Shown here piece after piece: positions 52,933-61,065 of a DNA stretch of 64,000 nucleotides. The notes below the pieces were generated by a model, which saw only the letters and a list, made by a program, of their open reading frames with translations, did no database searches and was not told the DNA's origin. Origin of the DNA: CALHRB01 sp964473465 (GTDB taxonomy: Bacteria; Bacteroidota; Ignavibacteria; Kapaibacteriales; UBA2268). The translations under genes were made by a program, and so were the position numbers. The stretch's first letter is position 1. Each line of letters begins with the position of its first letter. Location: NCBI GenBank assembly GCA_964473465.1, contig CAYYPE010000002.1:1-64000 (forward strand). Reading direction: 5' to 3'.

Positions 52933-53138
52933 AATATTTTAACCTCCGAATTAGGGTTTTATAAATAAAATCAAAAAAAAATGTAATATAACACTTTTAA
53001 AAAATATGGCAATAGCTTGTTAGTGTCTTTCAATCATACTTCTTTATATTTAATTAGATTTTTGATTTATTGGAATTTTACCAAAACGCTTAAAATTAAA
53101 ATAACTCTGTCTTATTTTTTTTATTTATCGCAAATTAG

Positions 53139-53146
53139 TAATTTTG
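53139..53146 (+). promoter_or_regulatory. TAnnTTTG -7 box, OTC cluster
   Basis: TAATTTTG, 278 nt upstream of the OTC start, implying a long untranslated leader. It is the only such box I noticed between the flanking genes. Confidence 0.35.
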
Positions 53147-53424
53147 TAATTCTTAAAAACCAAAGGGTTATAATTGAGTCAAATAAATCAACATAGTGCT
53201 TACATAATATCTGAATCTATAAGTCGGGGAGGAAATCGAGCATTTTGTCCGGCAAAAACCCGTTCAGGTAAAATCCATCAATTCAGGCACTACACAACAG
53301 ATGCCCCAGTCTAACATAAGAACCCTGAATTTCAGATTCTATATCTTTGTCTAATATCAAATTAATACATAAATTACATTCTAAACAAACATAATTATTT
53401 AAAATTTAAATAGGTGATTTCAAT
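53147..53424 (+). ncRNA. Candidate structured 5' leader of the OTC cluster
   Basis: This is the main content of the 492-bp gene-free interval 52933-53424; the part before 53139 shows nothing I recognise. In 53209-53337 the base composition is richer in G and C than the flanks. ATTCAGG (53281-53287) and TTCAGG (53263-53268) can each pair with CCTGAAT (53324-53330); ATCTGAA (53209-53215) can pair with TTCAGAT (53331-53337). These choices overlap, as in an attenuator or riboswitch. It matches no riboswitch I know. No ORF of size lies here. Confidence 0.35.
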
Positions 53425-54345
53425 ATGAAAAAGGATTTTATATCTGTATCTGATTTTTCTCAGGCAGAAGTCATTGAGACATTCAAATTAGCTATTGACA
53501 TGAAGCAAAACAAAGCAAAATATAGTGAAGGATTGAAGGGCAAAGGTTTATTTATTTATTTTGAAAAAGATTCATTAAGAACAAGAGTAAGTTTTGACGT
53601 TGGCATCCACGAACTTGGTGGATTTTCGGTAGTGGTTGTTGCTGCCAATGAAAGCAGTCGAATAGGAACAAGAGAATCAATATATGATGTAGCAAAAAAT
53701 CTTGAAAGAATGGTTGGCGGAATAATGATGAGAACTTTTAGCCACTCCAAAGTTGTTGATATGGCAAAGCATGCATCAATACCAGTAATTAACGGTTTAA
53801 CAGACTATTCGCATCCATGTCAGGCAATGGCTGATTATTTGACCTTTTATGAAAAAAAGGGTGAGCTAAAAGGTAAAAAATTATGCTACGTCGGTGATGG
53901 TAACAATGTTGCCCATTCTTTGATGGAAGCAGGTGCTATTCTTGGAGTAAATGTTACAATTTCAACACCCAAAGGGTATGAGCCAAATCTGGTAGCATTC
54001 CGGGAAGCTGAAGCACTTGCAAAAGAAACCGGAGCAAAAATTGAAGTTATTCATAATCCAAAAGAAGCAATAAAAGATGCTGATGCAGTTTATACTGATG
54101 TTTGGGCTTCAATGGGACAGGAATCAGAGGCAGCAATGAGAAAGAAAATATTTGCACCATATCAGGTTAATGATGAATTGATGTCTTATGCAAAGAGTGA
54201 TGCAATTTTTATGCATTGTTTACCTGCCCACAGAGGCGACGAAGTAACCGATAGCGTAATTGATTCCAAAAATTCAGTTGTCTTCGATGAAGCTGAAAAC
54301 AGGCTGCACGTTCAAAAAGCAATAATGTATCAGCTAATGAAATGA
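53425..54345 (+). CDS. argF: Ornithine carbamoyltransferase
   Basis: 306 aa. The carbamoyl phosphate loop is KDSLRTRVSF (S-x-R-T-R), with HPCQAMADYLTFYE and the ornithine site HCLPAHRGDEVTD. It makes citrulline from ornithine and carbamoyl phosphate, or runs backwards in catabolism. As the first gene beside carbamate kinase, catabolic use is likely. The start has TAGGTGAT upstream. Not an N-acetylornithine type as far as the motif shows. Confidence 0.93.
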   Translation: MKKDFISVSDFSQAEVIETFKLAIDMKQNKAKYSEGLKGKGLFIYFEKDSLRTRVSFDVGIHELGGFSVVVVAANESSRIGTRESIYDVAKNLERMVGGIMMRTFSHSKVVDMAKHASIPVINGLTDYSHPCQAMADYLTFYEKKGELKGKKLCYVGDGNNVAHSLMEAGAILGVNVTISTPKGYEPNLVAFREAEALAKETGAKIEVIHNPKEAIKDADAVYTDVWASMGQESEAAMRKKIFAPYQVNDELMSYAKSDAIFMHCLPAHRGDEVTDSVIDSKNSVVFDEAENRLHVQKAIMYQLMK

Positions 54346-54368
54346 AAAACATTAAACAAGGTTTTTAG

Positions 54369-55310
54369 ATGAAAAAAACAGCTTTAATTGCAATTGGTGG
54401 TAATTCTTTAATCCGTGCAGGAGAAAGAGGAACAATAGATGAGCAGCTAAACAATGCTTATGCTACCGCAAAAAGTATTGCACAAATGGTGAAACAGGGT
54501 TGGGAATTGGTTATTACTCACGGGAACGGACCACAGGCAGGTGCCGCTCTTTTGCGCTCTGAAAGAGCTGCTTCCGAAGTTTATACTCACACTCTCGATA
54601 TGTGCGTTGCTACAACCCAGAGTGAAATTGGATATATTTTGCAGAGAGCTTTGGAATTTGAGTTCCGCAAGATTGGACTGAGCAATTATGTAATTACTTT
54701 ACCAACCATGGTGCGGGTTGATGAAAAAGATCCAGCTTTCCTGAAGCCGACAAAACCTATCGGTCCTTTCTACTCAAAAGCAGTAGCTGAAGAAAAAAAG
54801 GCTACATTAGGATGGGATATTGTTGAAGATGCTGCACGTGGCTATCGCAGGGTTGTTGCATCTCCCGAACCAATTGAGGTTCTCGAACTTGAAGTGATTA
54901 AGAAAATTCTTGAACTGGATATTATTATTATCGCTCTTGGCGGAGGTGGAATACCTGTTATTGTTAATTCTGATGGTTCGATTACCGGGTCCGAAGCAGT
55001 AATTGACAAAGACCGTTCGTCAGCCCTCCTTGCAAAGGAATTAAACGTTGATTTGTTTATAATCAGCACTGATACTGATAAGGTTTATCTTAATTTCAAG
55101 AAAAAGAACCATACAGGAATATCAATGGCAACAGCAGAAGAGATGCAGAAATATTACGACGAAGGACATTTTCCTGCTGGAAGTATGGGTCCAAAGGTTG
55201 AATCTGCTATCAGATTTATAAAGAATGGCGGCAAAAAAGTTATTATTACTTCGTATGAATACTTGACTGAGGCACTTGATGAAAAGGCTGGAACTCATAT
55301 TATTCCATAG
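54369..55310 (+). CDS. arcC: Carbamate kinase
   Basis: 313 aa, amino-acid kinase fold. ALIAIGGNSLIRAGERG, VITHGNGPQAGAALLR, IIALGGGGIPV and AVIDKDRSSALLAKELN are family landmarks. It makes ATP from carbamoyl phosphate and ADP. It lies 23 bp after the OTC gene, the arrangement of fermentative arginine/citrulline catabolism, although no arginine deiminase gene is in the window. Confidence 0.95.
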   Translation: MKKTALIAIGGNSLIRAGERGTIDEQLNNAYATAKSIAQMVKQGWELVITHGNGPQAGAALLRSERAASEVYTHTLDMCVATTQSEIGYILQRALEFEFRKIGLSNYVITLPTMVRVDEKDPAFLKPTKPIGPFYSKAVAEEKKATLGWDIVEDAARGYRRVVASPEPIEVLELEVIKKILELDIIIIALGGGGIPVIVNSDGSITGSEAVIDKDRSSALLAKELNVDLFIISTDTDKVYLNFKKKNHTGISMATAEEMQKYYDEGHFPAGSMGPKVESAIRFIKNGGKKVIITSYEYLTEALDEKAGTHIIP

Positions 55311-55369
55311 ATACAGTATGATCTGTCTAAAAATATTGATAATAATTTGAATAACAAATAGAGGAAGAT

Positions 55370-56293
55370 ATGTTACTCGATCATGTTATATTTTCTCAGC
55401 AGTTCACTGTTCCAATTCTAATGGAACTTTTCAACAGGACTGACCATATGAGAAAGATTGTGCAAAGGGGTGGAACGCTCGATTATCAGAAAAAAATTAT
55501 GGCAACCCTTTTCTATGCTCCTTCCACAAGAACAAGGTTTTCATTCGAAGCTGCAATGTATCGTCTCGGGGGTAATGTCCTTTCAACAGAACAGGCAAAA
55601 ATGTTCTCTTCAGAAATTAAGGGTGAAATGCTCGAAGATACAATACGTATAATCGCAAACTATTGCGATATCATTGTCATTCGACATCACGAGGAAGGCG
55701 GTGCAAAGCGGGCTGCCGATGTTTCACCTATTCCTGTAATTAATGCCGGTGACGGTTCTGGTGGTCAGCATCCAACTCAGGCTCTTCTGGATCTTTACAC
55801 TATTTATAATGAATGCAAAACGTTAGACGGACTATCAGTTGCCATAATCGGGGCATTGGACAAAGGCAGAACTGCACGATCTCTTGCTTATCTGCTAAGC
55901 AAATTTGAACGAACAAAAATTTACTTTATCGCTCCTCAGGAAATGCAAATACAACCTGATATTCTCGAACATCTCGAAGAAAAAGGTATTTCCTATGAAC
56001 TTTCATCTACCACCGAAAATATTATCAATAAAGTTGATGTGGTTTACCAAACCAGAATAGATAAAGACCGACTGCGAGGAAAAGAAATTGACCTTTCTAT
56101 TTATAATATTGATCAGAATGTTCTCAAAAGGATGAAAAAGAATGCAATTATTCTTCATCCCCTTCCACGTTCAGTCGAAATCAGTCATGATGTTGATTCT
56201 GACAAGCGTGCTGCTTATTTCCGTCAATCAGAAAATGGACTCTATGTCAGAATGGCCCTTATTTCTATGTTGCTGGATAAAAATGAAAAATAA
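55370..56293 (+). CDS. pyrB: Aspartate carbamoyltransferase
   Basis: 307 aa. STRTRFSFEAAM (carbamoyl phosphate site), HPTQALLDLYTIY and HPLPRSVEISHDVDSDKRAAYFRQ (aspartate site) are canonical. It starts pyrimidine synthesis. No regulatory PyrI follows. Its place after arcC, 59 bp on, is odd for a pyrimidine gene and suggests that carbamoyl phosphate from citrulline is shared; a variant acceptor cannot be excluded. GAGGAAG ribosome-binding site. Confidence 0.85.
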   Translation: MLLDHVIFSQQFTVPILMELFNRTDHMRKIVQRGGTLDYQKKIMATLFYAPSTRTRFSFEAAMYRLGGNVLSTEQAKMFSSEIKGEMLEDTIRIIANYCDIIVIRHHEEGGAKRAADVSPIPVINAGDGSGGQHPTQALLDLYTIYNECKTLDGLSVAIIGALDKGRTARSLAYLLSKFERTKIYFIAPQEMQIQPDILEHLEEKGISYELSSTTENIINKVDVVYQTRIDKDRLRGKEIDLSIYNIDQNVLKRMKKNAIILHPLPRSVEISHDVDSDKRAAYFRQSENGLYVRMALISMLLDKNEK

Positions 56294-56324
56294 ATTTTAA
56301 AAAAAGAAAAAAAAGGAAACAAAT

Positions 56325-57521
56325 ATGAACTCAAAAGATTTTATTACTTTAGAAGAACAATATGGCGCTCATAACTATCATCCTCTGGATGTAGTTGTTC
56401 ACGAAGCCAAAGGTTGCTGGGTTACAGACGTCGAAGGAAAAAGATATTTAGATTGTTTGGCAGCCTATTCAGCTGTTAATCAGGGGCACTGCCATCCAAA
56501 AATTCTGGAGGTTTTCATCGAGCAGGCTCACCTTGTAACTTTGACGAGTCGAGCTTTCAGAAACGACAAACTTCCTTTGCTCTACAAAAAATTACATGAT
56601 ATGACCGGCTATGATATGTCCCTACCAATGAATTCAGGGGCTGAGGCAGTCGAAACAGCTATTAAAACAGCTCGCCGATGGGGATATGACGTAAAGGGAA
56701 TTGAAAAAGACAAGGCTGAAATTATCGTAGCAACAGGCAATTTTCATGGAAGAACAACGACAATTGTAGGTTTTTCCGATGACCCGGCTTCTTACGGTGG
56801 ATTTGGACCGTTCACTCCCGGATTTGTATTCCATGAATATGGTAATGCAGAAGACCTAAAGAGCAAAATCACAAAAAATACTTGTGCAGTGCTAATCGAG
56901 CCAATTCAGGGCGAGGGTGGAATTGTTATACCGCCTGAGGGATATTTGAAGCAAGTCGAAACAATCTGCCGTGAAAACAATGTCTTGTTAGTGATGGATG
57001 AAATCCAGGCAGGATTAGGAAGGAGCGGAAAACTGTTTGCTCATTACTATGAAAATGTTCGCCCGGATATAGTTATAATCGGAAAAGCACTCTCCGGTGG
57101 ATTTTATCCTGTATCTGCTATTTTAGCAGACAAAGAAATCCTTGGAGTAATAAAGCCCGGTCAACATGGTTCTACTTTCGGTGGCAATCCTCTTGCCGCA
57201 GCTGTCGCAGTCAGATCTCTTGAAGTAATTGAGGAAGAAAACCTTATTCAACGATCATTTGAACTTGGTGAATACTTTATGCAAAAGCTCAGAGAAATTG
57301 AAAGTCCTCATATTAAACTTGTTAGAGGTAAGGGACTTTGGATTGGTTTTGTGCTCGATACAAAGGCAAGGCCATATTGCGAAAAACTGATGGGCGAAGG
57401 AATCCTTTGCAAGGAAACCCACGATAACATCATTAGATTTGCCCCTCCATTAGTAATCACAAAAGAAGAAATTGACTGGGCGGTAGAAAGAATCGAAAAA
57501 GTTGTAAAATCATTAGATTAA
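56325..57521 (+). CDS. rocD: Ornithine--oxo-acid aminotransferase
   Basis: 398 aa, class III PLP aminotransferase. YLDCLAAYSAVNQGHCHPKI, MNSGAEAVETAIKTARRWGYDVKG, LLVMDEIQAGLGRSGK and the PLP Lys in IIGKALSGG all match RocD. It turns ornithine into glutamate semialdehyde. It would consume the ornithine released by OTC running backwards. 31 bp after pyrB, so probably one transcript. Confidence 0.92.
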   Translation: MNSKDFITLEEQYGAHNYHPLDVVVHEAKGCWVTDVEGKRYLDCLAAYSAVNQGHCHPKILEVFIEQAHLVTLTSRAFRNDKLPLLYKKLHDMTGYDMSLPMNSGAEAVETAIKTARRWGYDVKGIEKDKAEIIVATGNFHGRTTTIVGFSDDPASYGGFGPFTPGFVFHEYGNAEDLKSKITKNTCAVLIEPIQGEGGIVIPPEGYLKQVETICRENNVLLVMDEIQAGLGRSGKLFAHYYENVRPDIVIIGKALSGGFYPVSAILADKEILGVIKPGQHGSTFGGNPLAAAVAVRSLEVIEEENLIQRSFELGEYFMQKLREIESPHIKLVRGKGLWIGFVLDTKARPYCEKLMGEGILCKETHDNIIRFAPPLVITKEEIDWAVERIEKVVKSLD

Positions 57522-57716
57522 AATTCTTTATGGATATCAATTATAGATATAATGAGGTGTCTTTTCTTGCCGATCCATAAGGTTCATTAACTGAAGAATT
57601 GCATCTTGTAAGTCTTTTAAATTTATTTTTCGGTTTTTTTATATCTTACAGACAAAAGTAACATAATAAATGAAATCAATCAAAATAAATAGTATTATTA
57701 ATAATTAGGATTTAAT

Positions 57717-59039
57717 ATGTCAGAAAAAAAAGTTCGTGCAATAATTATCGGAGCAGCCGGTAGAGATTTTCATAATTTTAATGTGATATTCAGGAATAAT
57801 CCTGACTACGAGATTGTTGCCTTTACGGCAGCACAGATTCCTGATATTGAAGGCAGGATGTATCCCCCTTCCCTTGCCGGAGAATACTATCCAAATGGAA
57901 TTCCCATCTATGGGGAAGAAGAATTGCCAGAATTAATTAAACAACATAATGTTGATGAATGTATCTTATCATATTCAGACCTGTCTTATGATACTGTGAT
58001 GCATATAGGATCAACTGTCATTTCTTCTGGTGCCAAATTTTCTATGCTCGGCTCCTATCCAACAATGATAAAATCATCAAAACCAGTTATATCAATAACA
58101 GCGGTAAGAACAGGATGCGGAAAGAGTCAGACTACAAGGGCAGTCGTCAAGGCTTTACTCGAAGCAGGTAAAAAAGTTGTTTCCGTTCGTCATCCTATGC
58201 CATACGGCGATCTTGAAAAAATGAAAGTGCAGAGATTTGCAGAGATAGCTGACCTTGACAGACATAATTGCACAATCGAAGAGATGGAAGAATACGAACC
58301 ACATATTGCTATGGGTAGTGTAATTTATTCTGGTGTTGATTACGAAGCAATTTTGCGAGAAGCTGAAAAAGAAGCTGATGTCATTGTCTGGGATGGCGGA
58401 AATAACGATATGCCATTTTATAAACCTGATTTATCAATCGTTGTCGCAGATCCTTTGAGACCCGGTCACGAGATAAGCTATTATCCCGGAGAGGTAAATC
58501 TCAGAATGGCAGATGTTGTTGTCATAAATAAAGTGGATTCAGCCTATCCTGAGGATGTTGAAATGGTCCTTGAAAACATACGGGAATATAACCCAAATGC
58601 TCAGGTGATTTTGGCAGCTTCAGCAATTATGGTCGAAGATCCATCAATCATCACTGGTAAACGTGTTCTGGTTATCGAGGATGGTCCTACTTTAACTCAT
58701 GGCGAAATGTCAATCGGAGCCGGCGTTGTTGCTGCAAGAAGGTTTGGTGCAATTGAATTGGTTGATCCCAGACCTTATATAGTTGGTAAAATTCAGGACA
58801 CATTCGATACTTACCCCGAAATCGGGACTTTACTTCCAGCAATGGGCTATGGCGAACAGCAGATGAAAGATTTGGAGGCTTCAATTGCCAATACTGATTG
58901 CGATTCTGTTGTTATTGGCACTCCAATCAATTTAGGGAGGTTCATCAAAATCAAACAGCCAAATACCAGAGTGTTTTATGAACTTGCCGAAATAGGATTG
59001 CCAAATATTAAGTCAATCTTGAGAAGATTCATAGACTAA
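57717..59039 (+). CDS. P-loop NTPase of the cyclic 2,3-diphosphoglycerate synthetase-like family
   Basis: 440 aa. An N-terminal Rossmann-like region (IIIGAAGRDFHNFNVIFRNNPDYEIVAFTA), a P-loop RTGCGKSQ at residues 131-138, and VIWDGGNNDMPFYKPDLSIVVADPLRPGHE. This is the layout of proteins named cyclic 2,3-diphosphoglycerate synthetase, which is shown in methanogens; bacterial members are mostly unstudied. It lies downstream of the carbamoyl genes with a 195-bp gap, so whether it is part of the operon is open. Ends in a strong terminator. Confidence 0.75.
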   Translation: MSEKKVRAIIIGAAGRDFHNFNVIFRNNPDYEIVAFTAAQIPDIEGRMYPPSLAGEYYPNGIPIYGEEELPELIKQHNVDECILSYSDLSYDTVMHIGSTVISSGAKFSMLGSYPTMIKSSKPVISITAVRTGCGKSQTTRAVVKALLEAGKKVVSVRHPMPYGDLEKMKVQRFAEIADLDRHNCTIEEMEEYEPHIAMGSVIYSGVDYEAILREAEKEADVIVWDGGNNDMPFYKPDLSIVVADPLRPGHEISYYPGEVNLRMADVVVINKVDSAYPEDVEMVLENIREYNPNAQVILAASAIMVEDPSIITGKRVLVIEDGPTLTHGEMSIGAGVVAARRFGAIELVDPRPYIVGKIQDTFDTYPEIGTLLPAMGYGEQQMKDLEASIANTDCDSVVIGTPINLGRFIKIKQPNTRVFYELAEIGLPNIKSILRRFID

Positions 59040-59062
59040 AAAGATTTTTCATAAATTTTTCC

Positions 59063-59099
59063 GTTCTGTCGGCTATTATTGCCGGCAGAACTTTTTTTT
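59063..59099 (+). terminator. Rho-independent terminator closing the carbamoyl cluster
   Basis: GTTCTGTCGGC / GCCGGCAGAAC, 11 bp with one mismatch, then T8. Confidence 0.9.
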
Positions 59100-59219
59100 A
59101 CAAAAATTAAGAAAATTAGAATATGAGAAATGGAAAGATTTTTAGATTTCTAAATACTAAAATTAATATAAATAATTTTAAACTCAGTTGAGTTTAATCC
59201 CATAATGAAACAAAAAAAA

Positions 59220-59525
59220 CTAAGTAGTTGTTTTTGTTTCGGTAGCTGGTTTTGAATCTTGCTTATTAACTGTTTTTGAATGCTCAGAAGAGCCATTAGT
59301 CTTTGGAGAACTATTATTTTTATGAACATAGTCAGTGAGGTAGAACCCTGAACCTTTGAAAACCAGTCCAATATTTTTACTTATGAGTCTTTCAACCTTC
59401 CCCTGACCCTTAGCTTCCTGTTCACATATTTCGGGGGGGCAATGCTCAAGAGCATTTTCTGTTATTCTTTGCTGATATTCAAATTCTTTACCGCAAGTCA
59501 AACATTTATAATCATAAACCGGCAT
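59220..59525 (-). CDS. FmdB-type zinc ribbon protein
   Basis: 101 aa. MPVYDYKCLTCGKEFEYQQRI is the FmdB/CxxC_CxxC regulatory-protein opening, with CLTC then CPPEIC (C-x4-C rather than the common C-x2-C). The C-terminal half is Ser/Thr/Lys-rich and low in complexity. The ATG at 59525 follows GGGTGGT. Role unknown; the family is found widely and is not shown to bind a promoter here. Confidence 0.82.
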   Translation of the reverse strand: MPVYDYKCLTCGKEFEYQQRITENALEHCPPEICEQEAKGQGKVERLISKNIGLVFKGSGFYLTDYVHKNNSSPKTNGSSEHSKTVNKQDSKPATETKTTT

Positions 59526-59597
59526 TTTTTTACCACCCATTTTTTTAAAAACTGTGCATGATAACGATACTTTTTTTTTAATATTGTAGTTTATGGT

Positions 59598-60845
59598 TTA
59601 AACTTTACAAACCATTTTATATAACCGGTTATTTATGACTCCAAGAGCTTCGTATTGCCCGGATCTCCAGTTGTAAATTGGCTGAACGGTAAAATCAACC
59701 ATTTTGCCGGCAACCAGCTCTTTGTTCTGAAGGTATCTGACAACAAGTGCAGAGTTTGTTGAATAGGCAACAGTAGGACTATTCGGTTTTTTAGCATAAT
59801 TTATATTTGACATCTTGCTTTCATTAACATTGAATTTTTGACCGCTGACATTAAAAAAGCAATCAAGGTCACAACCAAGAAAATATAGCTCCGATCCATC
59901 ATGGGTGAACATTGGGTTGCCAGTAAAGGAGCTGCCGCCAGAATACTCTGTGCTGCTGAAAACAATTAACTCTTTGGAGCTGACTCGGGCTTTATAAGCA
60001 AGCATTGGCAAGGATGGATGCAAAATCAAACCTTCAATAGCATCATAAGGTTTGCCAATCAAAGGTTCATAATAATCATCGGAAATCAGAAAAGCAACCA
60101 TATCGTTGGAAAATCTCCCGGCAGTTACCGCAGCACAGGTTCCATCACGATTGATGCTGACATCTCCGATAAATTTCAAAGCTTCCGAAATGTTTTTCTC
60201 GGATTGGTAGATTTCCCATTGATTTCCATTTCTTCCTGCATACATAAAAGTATTATCATACCAGAAACCAATCGGAATTATATCGTCAAAGAGCTGGCTT
60301 TCCTTTCCTTCGATAACTATTGTTTTTTTGCTGCTTCTGTAACCGGTAAATGCAATTCTGTTTCCCCAATAGTTAAGAAAAAAGCGACCATCTCTCTGAT
60401 AAACCTTCATTTTTTTATCACCATAAACAATTGTTTCAAGTCCGGACTCTGTATAAGCATAAGCAAGAACTTTCCCCGAAGGACTGAATCTCAACTCAGT
60501 CGGTTCGGCTGTTGATGGAACAGCGATTTTCTTATCTTTTGTATAAATATTCCATTGTGTGTTGTCCCGACCAAAAAAAGCCCAGTTGTCCCCATCAGGA
60601 GAGATTTCGAATGACCTGACATCAAGAAGCGGCTCGGATTGAATTCCATTTATTGTCATCCTGAAGGAGTTTGAGTAGGGTTTTGTTAAAGCCCACCACA
60701 CTCCTGTTGTATCAATACCATAGGATACAAGTTGTTCTGAGCCATCAAGCATCAGAGTATCGCTGCATCTGTTTGAATAAGATTCAAGGCTTCCGTTTAT
60801 AAACAAGAATAATATTAAAAAAAACAAACCTAAAATTCTAACCAT
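59598..60845 (-). CDS. Secreted TolB/WD40-like beta-propeller protein
   Basis: 415 aa with a signal peptide (MVRILGLFFLILFLFINGSLESYS). Repeating blades follow (FEISPDGDNWAFFGRDNTQWNIYTKDK, LRFSPSGKVLAYAYTESG, VSINRDGTCAAVTAG, LHPSLPMLAYKARVSS, MFTHDGSELYFLGC), like PD40/TolB propellers. No enzymatic motif seen. The ATG at 60845 is preferred over the 14-residue longer reading. Faces the divergent VWA giant at 61066. Confidence 0.7.
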   Translation of the reverse strand: MVRILGLFFLILFLFINGSLESYSNRCSDTLMLDGSEQLVSYGIDTTGVWWALTKPYSNSFRMTINGIQSEPLLDVRSFEISPDGDNWAFFGRDNTQWNIYTKDKKIAVPSTAEPTELRFSPSGKVLAYAYTESGLETIVYGDKKMKVYQRDGRFFLNYWGNRIAFTGYRSSKKTIVIEGKESQLFDDIIPIGFWYDNTFMYAGRNGNQWEIYQSEKNISEALKFIGDVSINRDGTCAAVTAGRFSNDMVAFLISDDYYEPLIGKPYDAIEGLILHPSLPMLAYKARVSSKELIVFSSTEYSGGSSFTGNPMFTHDGSELYFLGCDLDCFFNVSGQKFNVNESKMSNINYAKKPNSPTVAYSTNSALVVRYLQNKELVAGKMVDFTVQPIYNWRSGQYEALGVINNRLYKMVCKV

Positions 60846-61065
60846 ATTTTTCAATCTCAAAGAAAATTTTGTAGTGTTATCAATCACAAATTAATTATTC
60901 TTTATACTACATTTAAATCAAATAAAACATTATAAAAAAACTTTGGATTAAGTATTATATTGTAACGTGAAAAAAATTATTTTTTCAGAATTACTGTAAC
61001 TTTTTGTAACTAAAATGTGTTATTATAATTTAAACGGAATAAAATACAAGATAAAAGGTGATAAA

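Noticed and set aside
53221..53330. RNase P or tmRNA in the OTC leader
   Set aside because: GGAGGAAA recalls an RNase P element, but the length and other conserved segments are missing, and no tmRNA-like ends are present.
60018..60515. 165-codon plus-strand ORF opposite the beta-propeller gene
   Set aside because: No start signal or domain; the minus-strand gene has a signal peptide and repeats.
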